The notes below the pieces were generated by a model that did not search any database, was not told where the DNA came from, and worked only from the letters and a program-made list of their open reading frames with translations. A stretch of DNA of 64,000 nucleotides from Siderastrea radians. Its lineage: Eukaryota; Cnidaria; Anthozoa; Scleractinia; Rhizangiidae. Positions 12,701-22,800 of the stretch are shown here, piece after piece (position 1 is the first letter of the stretch; each line of letters starts with the position of its first letter). Location: assembly GCA_964017195.1 (NCBI GenBank), contig OZ024890.1, positions 24,731,701-24,795,700 on the forward strand. Reading direction: 5' to 3'. The translations under genes were made by a program, and so were the position numbers.

Positions 12701-15645
12701 TTTTGCTTGGCCTTAGTGTGAGCGGGAGGGGATTCAAATAAAGTGAAAGTTTTTTCATACGGAAACTTTCAAGTCCCATTCCTTCATTCTCCTCCACGTT
12801 TGATTCGTCAGACGGCATGCAAAATCTAAATGGCGCTCCGAAAAAGCTAACTTTACCTGTCTGTTCTACCTTATTTCAGTACCAACGACATCGACGCCTA
12901 CAATTAATTCTGCGACTACAAGTTTGGTTAACAACGGTAAGAACACTTCTTTTAAATACTGTATTCATTACTAAGTGGTACAACAACTATTAAAGTGGTC
13001 GATTAGAGAACACATTGACGTTTTCAAGATGAGAAAGGTCTTCCACAGTTGATAACCTTCCTTCTCCAGTTTTTCCCGCCATAACCTAAAGAGATGGATT
13101 CACGTGTTTGTTCTCTCGTGTTTTTAGCACCAACAGCAACGACTGTCACCGCAAGCCATTCTGCCAGTGGTAAGTAGAACTACTGACATAGTCTCAGGTA
13201 CTATAGGGGATTTAAGACTCTAGGGCTCGGAGCAAAACGAGAGTCTCTTGATTAAAAAAACGCCTAGGACGGCCATCAGTTTTATTGGCTTTAGCTCCAG
13301 TTTGCAAAACTATTCATGGTACCTAGGTCCGTAATATATCACGTAAGATTTCAGTTTAGGCGAGTGAATTCAATATCTTCTTCCAAGTGACTTTAACACA
13401 AATCATTCACGATAGCTAGTCTACGTAACTCCTTTCAGTTCTGCCAGTTTACTTCTGCTATCCTGATAAATGCGCACAAATCTTCCTCTGTTGCCAGAAC
13501 AGAACTGTTCCTCCCTTTGATGCTTATTTTCGTTGTCCGTTCCGTGCAAATGTCCGCGCGATTAGGTAACGGCACGACTATCTAGAAAGGGACTGATCAG
13601 TGTAGTCTACCATCTCCATGCACGTATGCTTCTATCGACTGCTCGTCGCCCGGTTATTAACTTGTTAACAGCAATTATCGCAAGTTGTTTAAAGATGAAG
13701 ATGATAATTTCACTGTCTCACTTTAGTGTCAGCAACCGCTGCAATGTCAACGAACTCGAGTGTAACAACTATCAATCACTCGCCAACCACGTCGACAAAA
13801 CCCACGACACTGTACACGCTGGACACGAACTACAAGCCAATCATAATCGCGGTGGCGGCAGGATTCGGCGGTTTTATTGTTTTCGTTTGCTGCATGTGCG
13901 TAGTTCATTCATGGTGGCTGAAGAGGAACAAGTTCACGGACGTAAACAGCACTCCGCTTAGTGAAATAGAGAAACGAAGGCGTAGACAGGAGTTGAGAGA
14001 GGCTAGGCGGCAAGCAAGAGGTAAGTAAGTAAAGATATGGACTACAGCAGTTTCTCTCTAAAGAAAAGTAGACCGAGTAGAAAACATGTGAGCACGCGTG
14101 AAATTGCTTCCCACGTGAAAACTATCTTATCCAATCGCATCTCATGTCATGTCATGTCACCTTATCCCATCTCATCTCATTCCATCCCTATCCCATCTCA
14201 TCTCTTCTCATCCCACATGCCCCATGTCCCATGTTTCCTCTCCTCTCCCCTCCCCTCCCCTCCCCTCCTCTCACCTCATCTCATCTCATATTAATATATG
14301 CTAAGTCATTAGGGCCTACACGCGCACTGGCTGGCTGCTCCAATTTTCGATGGATCCAAACATCACGGCTTCCCGCGATCAAGTAGCGACGGTGCGTGTT
14401 TGCGCATTTGACAGAAATACCATATTTTCTCGATTAAACGCCGGGCCTCGAATAAACGCTGGGTGTAAAAGAGGGAATTGTATATAAGCTCCTCAGACGG
14501 TTATTTGCTGTATGATAAACTTAAGAATTTAAGGGCAAGATACTCGGCTGCCAAGAAAAACGAATAATAACCCTTTCTTTAAAAATGGTGGGCCCAAATA
14601 AACTGCTGATTCAAATAAACGCCCGGTCCGTCATGCCAAGTTTGAAATAAGCGCCGGGGGCCTTTAACTGAGAAAATGCGGTGAAGTAGTTATTTGTGGG
14701 GTATATACTAACACAACTAACCCTCAGTCTCCATGAAACGTAACAGACATTTATCTCACCTCGACTTCCCTCTCCTTTGGTGAATAGTTGTGACGGTTCT
14801 CGGCAAATGAACAAGCGCGCACTAGATTTGATTGGTTCTCTACTAACAGACTATTAGCTTGTATAACCTTCAAGTAGAGAGGTCACGCCAAGAGACTGCG
14901 AAAAAAAGGCCACCACGCAGCACTTAGAGGAGATAAACAAACAACGGAAAAAAAAGGCCTGGCCCTGAAAACAATAGAACCGCGTGATAACAAGTTCCAA
15001 TGAAATTAAGGTTATTGAGAACTCCGTAAAACCTGAAAAAAAGTTCTTCTTACAGAAACGTTTATTTTGATGAATTAGAAAATTACGTCATTGTTTTTGA
15101 CAAAACATGAGAAATTGGTGGCTACCCTTACGTGAAACGATTTAATCTTGAATGCCTAAACGTCTATAATTAGAATGCAATAAATTTCCTCTTTATCAAC
15201 AGAACAAGAAAAAGAACCATCCAAATTTGATATGGGATACAGAAAGCCTCCAACTGTCAACGAACGCGCCTTGACCAGTTACGACTGGGCTAGAACCTCT
15301 TACCTGCCAGGGATGCTTGAACCCACGGTACACGAGCCCAATCCCGCGGGATCTATCCCGAAACTCATTTGTGATGACGACACTGACATTGACGACCCGC
15401 TTGAGTTGGGTGACGAAAACATTGGTTTCGAAGGCGAGCTGGGCAATGCACGCAAGGTAGCATCGCCGTCGAATTCGTCTTTGTTTTCGTCGATGGGAAT
15501 GGAACCAAAGGAGCCTGTTGTGGTCGAGCCTGAGATTTTTGAGAGTATGGAAGAGATTCCCCGCCCTCCCCCCGACGGGGACATGGACGACTCAGTACCG
15601 CCACGTCCAAGTCAGGATTACTTCCAAATGATGGGCAGATTTTAA
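9735..15645 (+). CDS. Type I membrane protein: 8-Cys head, Ser/Thr stalk, TM, acidic tail
   Basis: Seven exons joined in frame with GT-AG junctions: 9735-9777, 10081-10115, 12056-12224, 12880-12936, 13128-13169, 13727-14020 and 15203-15645. They give about 360 residues. Exon 1 encodes a signal peptide (MYVLSCVIFLSTLS). Exon 3 is one compact module with eight Cys and five N-glycosylation sequons (residues about 27-82). Exons 4-6 encode a Thr/Ser-rich, mucin-like stalk (about 83-150). One TM follows (about 154-175, containing FIVFVCCMCVV), then a strongly basic stop-transfer stretch (KRRRRQELREARRQAR). The last exon encodes an acidic, Pro-rich cytoplasmic tail with PRPPP and PPRP motifs, ending DYFQMMGRF. 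The small symmetric phase-1 stalk exons look like products of exon duplication. I do not recognise the family. The layout suggests a surface receptor or adhesion protein that signals through SH3/WW-type partners, which is inference. Confidence 0.85.
10985..11140. repeat. Copy of a dispersed/tandem repeat also at 27090-27545
   Basis: Motifs attcaaataaaagctactgagcag, ccgtttgttatgctg and caaggtagttcta match units of the tandem array at 27090-27545. It lies in intron 2 of the 9.7-kb gene. Confidence 0.6.
11225..11762. mobile_element. PIF/Harbinger-like MITE with TTA target duplication
   Basis: 538 bp bounded by GGGGCCGATTACATGAG and CTCATGTAATCGGCCCC, flanked on both sides by TTA (11222-11224 and 11763-11765). 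The inside is rich in agccgggct/agcccggct palindromes. A 3-bp TTA (TWA) duplication is the hallmark of PIF/Harbinger transposition. There is no transposase, so it was mobilised in trans. It lies within intron 2 of the 9.7-kb gene. Confidence 0.85.
12303..12475. repeat. Degenerate GAGAGT-rich minisatellite
   Basis: Repeated short units such as catgagagttgatgagag and gtcgataagaggcca directly follow exon 3 of the 9.7-kb gene in intron 3. Confidence 0.75.
14140..14292. repeat. Pyrimidine-rich low-complexity tract
   Basis: A string of catctcat, cccatct and ctcccctcccc units on the + strand in the last intron of the 9.7-kb gene. The open frames across it are compositional artefacts. Confidence 0.8.
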
Positions 15646-16470
15646 AGAAACGTCTTTAAATTACCGGGGGCTAGTTTTACACAAAAGTGACGGGTGCGTT
15701 CTGAAAAATTTGAAAAGATGCCCTATTAGGAACTAAAATCTCGTTTTGAGGCGTTGCACCACCGGGTGCTCATTTTGAATTTATTCACGCTAAGCCGTGC
15801 CAAATTAGGAATTTTGAACCCCTGAACAGCTGCTGAAAGGTAGACTAGCACCTCCGTCATTTTATATGGGGTTCCCATGAGGTTAAATTGCCTTCATCTA
15901 AAATGAAACCCCCAAAGAGTACTTGTCTTGCTTGCCAAAGGGGTGATTAAGAGTTTTGAGTTCGTATGTCTTGTCGACAACACTCCTCGTCATACTAGAT
16001 AAAAGTCACGTTATTTTTTCTTTTTTTTTTAGTGGTTATTATATTGTGTATTTTGTATTATTTTTGTCTTGTAGCGAATCGTAATCAAATAAGTTTTAAA
16101 TGGATAAAAACTAAGAAGGGAAAAACTGGCTGAAACGTAAAGAATTCAAGGCAAATAGTGTTGATCAAAGAGAACAGACAAATTGAATTTAAAAATACAA
16201 TACTGACTGATATTTTCAGTACATAGCTATTGCCATAACTACGTCTCACGCCACTTAATATCCCCACTGTTTGTGTGTTACCGCATTTGCCTGTTAATGG
16301 TGTAGAGTGCCATGGAAATATAACTAGAGAAAACTGTTATTATAATCTTTAGACACGTAATGGAAGTACATTATCATCTGTATTCAAGTTCGTTTTCACC
16401 TTATATTAATTGTATGCGTTTGAATCCTGCTTCACTCCAGCTTCTATATCAGTCTCGTTCCTAGAATAAG
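15646..16470. other. 3' flank, nothing recognised
   Basis: Probable 3' UTR of the 9.7-kb gene followed by AT-rich spacer. I could not fix a polyadenylation site with confidence. Confidence 0.45.
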
Positions 16471-16800
16471 CCATTTAACCCTTTAATATCCACATGCATA
16501 TTCTCCTTACTGTTCTCCATATATTTCTTATGTTACTAGTTGGGAAAATTTGATTAAAAATCAAGACATTTTATGTCTGGTGATCATTTTCTTTGTTCTC
16601 ATGACCTGTATATATTTGATCCACTAGTGATATATTGGTGCAAAAATACTCTTGTCCATATAATAAAAAAGAAAATTACTCAGTGGCTTAAAGATATGAA
16701 TTTTAATTTTCCGTGGTAAAAACCAATATTGTTTTTACCATTTGAAAATAAAATTCATATCTTCGCACCGTTTCTTTTTCTACAGCGATTTAGTGGTTTT
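16471..16800. mobile_element. Composite MITE remnants
   Basis: 16471-16640 matches the CCCTTTAA-type element found at 21842, 30124, 34377 and 50416 (shared core tcaagacatttt...ggtgatcatt...ctcatgacctg). Directly after it, 16650-16780 carries an inverted pair aagatatgaattttaattttc / gaaaataaaattcatatctt. Part of this second piece recurs in reverse complement at 44195-44270. Confidence 0.55.
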
Positions 16801-17688
16801 CTACAAGAGGATTTACTCACTACTACTCAGCATTTTGATGACTGATTTTTAAACAATTATTATTAATAACTTTTTGAATATATATGAGCCAGTTATTAAA
16901 TTCGCGCTTTTACATAAAATCGCTAACTTCTCTGAAAAGAGTAATTTTAAGGTGTATATTGAATCCACCGATTAATTTCGGATACTAACTGTAAATAGGT
17001 TATACGCAAGAAAACTTTACCATTTTGCAAGAGTGTGTTTAGCGACAGACGTTGTCAGATAAAATTATTTCAGTACAATAAACTGTTAAGAGAACCGTTG
17101 TAGAGGTTTTATATCGAGAGTGTAATGATCTAATTGGGTAATTCAAGTCCCACAGGGGAACATATCACGTGACACTGGCTAGAAGGTCATGATTCTTAAA
17201 ATGGTGTTTTCCGACTGCCCGCTTTGCCAAACAAAGGAAGTTTTGTGTTTCACGTCCCCACCGACACAGCACCACAGTTTCTTTAGAAACTAACCCCTTG
17301 TACATCTTAAAGGGGCCACATCAAACAAAGAGAAAAATTTAAAGTAATTTTCTCAAGGCGAAAACAAACCACAAGTAGGTTTTTAGTGATTTTTCCAAGA
17401 AACGATGGAAGAACTTGAAAATAGCTTTGTAATCCATTTCCATCCTGGCCATCCATGTCAAAAGTCACTTGTTTCACCTGTTATTAGTTTCAGAAAACTA
17501 AAAGAGCAATATTAAACAAAATTGAAGCATTACTTTTGGGCTTTCGTTGATTCCAATACTGACGCTTTTTGTAGAGATTCTAAAATGATATTAACTTCTT
17601 TAAGGTTCCACTGCCATTTTATTTCCTCCTGGTACAATGGCATGCACTAAGGCCCAGTTGCATACGTAAAAACAACTTACATGGAAGT

Positions 17689-17916
17689 TTAATGCAGACA
17701 GTCTATGAGGACAAGCGGTTTTTCTTTCCCGATCTCATGGAATGCTCGGCTAAAGCCGATAAGAGAGTTTTTTTTTATTTCATTTATTTCAGTGTGATAC
17801 ATACCAAAACAATTATTCACTTCGGCTTCCGTGAACAATGAGGGATATTTATCTCGAAGTAACCGAGTCCACGACTCGGTCCATCGGCCTTCACATCTCG
17901 AGTCCGACGTATCCAT
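17689..17916 (-). other. Unassigned exon-like open stretch
   Basis: On the minus strand an ATG at 17914-17916 opens a protein-like stretch (MDTSDSRCEGRWTESW...) whose codon 38 is followed by a good donor (G|gtatgt near 17804). The read-through part is intron-like. It may be the first exon of an unlocated minus-strand gene. It may instead be a distal 3' exon of the giant gene, because a phase-1 reading across gag|TAACT also joins. I recognise no family and cannot decide. Confidence 0.25.
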
Positions 17917-18352
17917 AGTTACTCATAAGGAGGCCATGGAGCCAATATGACTTAGCAGTTTGAGCCCCTGACAGATATCCCGGCATCAAACACAGACTGT
18001 AGTCCCGATTTCAACTTCCAAGGACACGCTAGTTGTTCATATTTACGTCGTATTCCCACAACATAAACTAGAACCGTGCAGCCTTTATGTCACCCGGTGA
18101 AGTGTTTATGAATTAAATATCAGTATACTCAAGGCATCCTTTGCTTAAACGCCAACTTTAATGGTTCAGTGTAGTGGCTATTTACAGCAATGTTTAAGGT
18201 CAGTTTTATTTGTTATATAGTCAGAATAAGAAGTTCTACTTACAAAAGTTTTAGAGTAAGCTGTTATCGAAGAAAAAGTGCATTATTAACAAAATTTCAG
18301 ATCCGAACAAATTATTCATTGAACAATATGGTTGTTTTTTTATTGTATTTTA

Positions 18353-18764
18353 GGGCCTCCACAGACTAGATATTTGGTTGTCGACAACTAATTCTGTCCG
18401 ATGAAAGCATTCCACACATTGGAGTGTTAGTTGTCGATAACTAAGTAAGGCCAGCGAGAGCTTGGGAACTAACGTTCACTACGGATGCCTATAACGCGAT
18501 ACGTTTTCAAAATGGCGAGCGCAGTTACGACAACTAAACCAATCATCCTCACACACAGGAAAAACGGTCAAAAACGTAGTTGTCTTAGTTGACTGAGCAG
18601 TTTCCCTTTTCGAAAAGGGAAACTGCCTAGTTGTCGACAACTAAAAATTTAGCGTTAAGTCGTCGACAATTCGTCTCACACACAACGTTTTCTAGTTTTC
18701 GATAACCTTTAGCTGTCGATAACAAAAAGTTGTCGACAACTAACTGTCTAGTCTGTGGAGGCCC
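18353..18764. mobile_element. Second PIF/Harbinger-like MITE with TTA target duplication
   Basis: 412 bp bounded by GGGCCTCCACAGACTAGA and TCTAGTCTGTGGAGGCCC, flanked by TTA at 18350-18352 and 18765-18767. The inside is full of the palindrome gttgtcgacaac and variants, so the whole element can fold on itself. Non-coding. A different family from the copy at 11225. Confidence 0.85.
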
Positions 18765-19404
18765 TTAGTTGTGTCAGAAAACGTATTACGATGCAATTAA
18801 ACACAGAGTATACATATATTAACTGACAAACGTGAAACATTAAAACGTTTTCCGAAGTCAACCTGTCCCGAAGTTAAACTATGTAAATAGGACACTACAT
18901 TATAAGGGTAAAATGTGTAAAGCAAATTGCATTTTATTTGTTTTGTGTCATGTTAAACTTGGTGATTAATAACAAGAACGTATTTACAGAGCCACAAGAA
19001 CCACAAAAGCACCCAACGGATCGGAAGATTTTGATCGCCTCAGCCAGTCGGATCTGCAGTAACGCCGGAAAAAAGAGAATTTTTTCAAACTTTCACAACC
19101 ATGAGAAAAAATGGGAAGGGTTTAGCTGTTTTTTCTCATACGTATTAAGGCCATCTAAGATTTTCGAAACCGGAAAGGCAAATTTGAGTTATGTGAAAAG
19201 TCGTGCGGAAGCTTGCAGGTGCCATATCATCTGATATTCGACATTCGACATCTAAAAAGCATTCGATATCTGAGATCTGAGATCTTACATCCAAGAACCG
19301 ACATCCGACGGCTCTCGTATGTAGGATGCTTACCGATCTCGGGTGTCAAGTGCTTCAGTTCAGGTGTCGCGGAATGTCCAAAATAAAATGTCCGATGTAT
19401 TACA

Positions 19405-19461
19405 TTACGGAAGCTTCGATACGTGCTATTTTAAAAATGGCACGTATCGAAGCTTCCGTAA
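19405..19461. repeat. Perfect inverted repeat, 22-bp arms
   Basis: Arms 19405-19426 and 19440-19461 (core ggaagcttcgatacgtgc) are exact complements around a 13-nt A/T loop. Confidence 0.85.
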
Positions 19462-19580
19462 AGCGCCTAAATTACTCGTTTGGTGTTCCTGAGACGAACA
19501 CGCGCAGATTTTATGACACGAATTCGAAGTTGTAATTTGTGAATTTTAAGTTGAGTGATTATGTTATGTGCTTTAACAGC

Positions 19581-19826
19581 CTACGATCAGTCTCTTTCCG
19601 CTCGGGGATAGGCGAGCGAAACCGAAGAACACGCGAGCGAGCTCGAAAATCGCCCGCCGCGTGGACTTGTAGTGAGCAACCACACGCGCGTCACGTAATA
19701 CTGTAATACTTTGTTATAGTCATGCAAATAAAGCTTGTTGTTGTTGTTGTTGTTGTCGTTTCCACGCGGCAATTGTCACGCTCACTCGCTCGACTATTCC
19801 TGAGCGGAAAAAGGGACTGCTCGTAG
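19581..19826. mobile_element. TIR element with internal (TTG)n tail-like run
   Basis: The ends ctacgatcagtctctttccg and cggaaaaagggactgctcgtag are imperfect complements. The middle contains gcaaataaagc followed by a ttg run, the form of a retroposon 3' tail. So either a retroposon tail is nested in a MITE or the tail belongs to the element. Confidence 0.6.
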
Positions 19827-20752
19827 TCTAGTGCATCAAAAATGTTGAAAATTGAATGTCACACTGTACGATATATTCGCCAATGTTCCGCAGAAGAGAC
19901 GAAGAAACTGGACTGGTGTCATTGCTAATCACACTTTTTTTCATCTTCAGGATAACATGGAGTCCCCGGCAATGGTATCTCGGCTTAAGGTAAAGAAGAA
20001 AAACACGATTACTGAATGTGATCTTCGCAGGAAACTAATTAACAGCAGCTGCAAACGAAACAAAGACTCAAAAATTCTATCTTAGCTGGAACAGAGTCCG
20101 AAGACACGATGCAGACCAATGCAAGCGCTTAACTGATGTTATTTCAAACCACAAGGAGCCTGGCCAATTGACAGTTCAATATTGCGGCACTTATCAGTTG
20201 GTAAGCCAAAAACTAAAGGACTTTTTTATACTAAGCAAGTTAAACAAGGAACTTACAACTTTTTTCTACAAATTTAAGTTGATCACTTAAAACAGGTTTT
20301 TCTTTTTTGCTTTAGTGCTAATTTTGTCAATTTTGTTTAACTTTAAGTTCTTAACTATTTTAAATGTATTTATTTTTTCTGATCCTTATAGGGAGAGCAG
20401 CGAAAGCTAATAGAGCCATCCTGCTGAAATATAGCTTCTTATCACTTAATGTAAGTGTTTCTGTTTTATTCAGTCAGTAAGGGGAGATAGAAAGAGGTTA
20501 TGTCCTTGAAACTATAGATAACCAAAGTGCAAAAAAAAACAACAAAAACAAATTTTGAGATGCTCGTTCTCGTTGAAAGTCATTTCCTCACCCGGCATTG
20601 CATGATTTCTTAAGGTCACCATAACAAAACGCCCCACCGGAAATTCTCCAAATTGAATTATGAAAAAGTGTGAGAACGGAGAGTATAGGTTAGAAGCTGA
20701 CCAGGGATCACGGTTCCCTTAACGTAGCTATATCTATAAGATCATCACATAC

Positions 20753-22800
20753 CTTCTTCTCGAAGGTTGACCATAGGGTAGGAGTTGATTTTCTTTTCGT
20801 CTACAGCAAAAAGAACATAAAATATATTACCACAATAGCATTTAGATCTAAGCTGTAAATATATAAATAAATATTTAGCAAGAAAGCCCTTTCGCAAATG
20901 TGGTTTTCAAAGGGGTCCTTAACAAGAAAAATTAATTAATTAAACAATATCGAAAACTATTATGCAACAAAATAACGTGAACGAAAAGCCCTTATGAAGT
21001 ATGGTCCTCCTGGATCGACGGGATGCTGGTTATAACATAGGAGTAAACGGTTTTATGAAGATCACATCACGATAGCAGAGATTAGGGTTCAGTCAGCTAT
21101 TGATTCCTTTGAATTGCATTGCGCATCATTGCTGCGTATAATGTCTTGTGTCGTTATCGTGTACACGTTTAGAACTTAGTGGAATTTCTTTGAGGCTGAG
21201 CTGTTCAGAAGAATAAATCATTGTCGTTTTTGATTGAAAAGGTCTTCAAAAGATTTCTTGGCCAGAAAAATAACTTGTCGCTAGAAACGGAACTTGTCCA
21301 CCACGAGGGGAGGTAAAATCGTGATCTCGATAATATGAGGGGGAGAAACGTTTTCAGCTAATATCATTTGGAGCTGCGTGACTCCGGCAGTCATTAAACA
21401 CATAATTATTTTCTCTCTGTACTTTTGTGCTTGATACATGACGACTATTCCGTTGTTTAAAGTCCCTGTTCTGTTCTTCCTGTTCCCACCAAATGTGAAA
21501 TGAACTGGCCAAACAAGCGTGTTTAGCGGTCTTATTTTAAACAGTTATCAGCTAACTTGAGTTCATCATATCTTTTTCATGGGCATGGTGACCTATTCTT
21601 GTTATTTTGATTTCAACACCACATGGTAGTGAACAAACTGAGAAAGTCTTTAAAAAATCCAAATATGATGTACATTGGCATCAGAAATCAGGAGCTCAGA
21701 GAAATACAGCGTCTGATAAAAAGCTTAAACAGAGTAATTCATACCAAGAATAAAGGACACTGAATGTACTTAAACGACACAATCCAAGATTGTTGTTTAC
21801 ACTGTTTTCAATCCCGTTCAATACAGTAACTCTATTATTGACCCTTTAAGCCCCAGCAACAAATTCTCCTTATTGGTCTCCATAGATTTTATTAATTACT
21901 CATTGGGAGAACTTGCTTAAACATCAAGACAATTCATCTTTGGTGATCATTTGCTAAATTCTCATGACCTGGATGTGCTATAATACACTGATATGAGGAG
22001 AAATTTGGCGCTCACCACTGTTGGGGCTTATTAAAGGTGATTCCATCGAAATAGAAGGAGTATTTAAAATTTTCTAAGACTTGGTCCAATTAGTAATTAT
22101 GTTTAGAACATTTCAAAAATACAAGAAAAATAGGGGTTATCGCAGCTTATTTTGGCACAACATGGATAGCCATTGATAGCAACTATACGACCCGCATGGT
22201 TTTCCTGAGAAACACTAGTGATCAGAAATGAGAACTATATAATTACTTTAAAAAGTCATCGATTGTATTGAAGTATTGGAGCAGTTCAACAAAACAGACA
22301 TTTATCTTGCACTGTATAACTATTTTAGTTGAACAGGAATTAAGGACATGAAAAAAAAAATTAAAGAACTTGGCGCGTGCGTACATGCCCTGCTGTACCT
22401 GAAGACAAAAAAATATCTAAAAATATCTCAAAGCAGAATTTTTAACTTTTCTTGAAATCACGATATATTGTACTCGACCGTGTGCCATTTGAATTTATGT
22501 ATAAAAAATGGGGTTCACCGAGCTCGTTTAGGAGAAAACGGCCTGTTATTTCTCTGAACTGCTCAGCTTTCATAGAAAACCTATCAAGTACCGAAGCTGC
22601 GCGCGCTAATCACTCAAAAAAATGATGCGAAGAAAGGATGCACAATGCAATTGAAGAGAACCACCTAAAAGGATCAAAGGAAGTGCGAATTTCTCAGGCT
22701 TTCTGACAAACGAGAGGCCACTCGTGTGAGTATCTTCAACACAAAGGGTTTGTAAACATACCTTTAGGCAACTCTTCATACACTACTTTATTATCGTGAG
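20753..22800 (-). CDS. Giant gene exons 32-33: short cytoplasmic tail
   Basis: Exon 32 (22800-22762, 39 nt) encodes HDNKVVYEELPK after the split codon. Exon 33 (20800-20753, 48 nt) encodes DEKKINSYPMVNLREE. Both are phase 1-1 with good splice sites (ttttag...gtatgt, gctgtag...gtatgt). VVYEEL and SYPMV are possible Tyr-based signalling or sorting motifs. The terminal exon with the stop codon was not identified. It must start in phase 1 and lie left of 20750. Confidence 0.7.

Larger units (their letters stand above)
18989..20427 (+). other. Unresolved + strand exon-like cluster
   Basis: Several stretches look spliced but do not chain cleanly. At 18989 after tatttacag, one frame gives a short C-terminus ending SQSDLQ and stop at 19052-19054. 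19951-19989 follows tcatcttcag and is followed by gtaaag. A protein-like run at about 20050-20200 (contains FYLSWNRVRRHDADQCKRL) ends at TTG|gtaagc. 20391-20427 follows ccttatag, reads GEQRKLIEPSC and then stops. Frames conflict between the middle pieces. These may be exons of a small gene or fossils of one. Two mobile elements interrupt the region. Confidence 0.25.

Noticed and set aside
12426..12818. 130-codon minus-strand open frame
   Set aside because: It overlaps a minisatellite and intronic sequence of the + strand gene and resembles no protein.
15300..15584. Minus-strand frame of 94 codons
   Set aside because: Antisense shadow of the last exon of the 9.7-kb gene.
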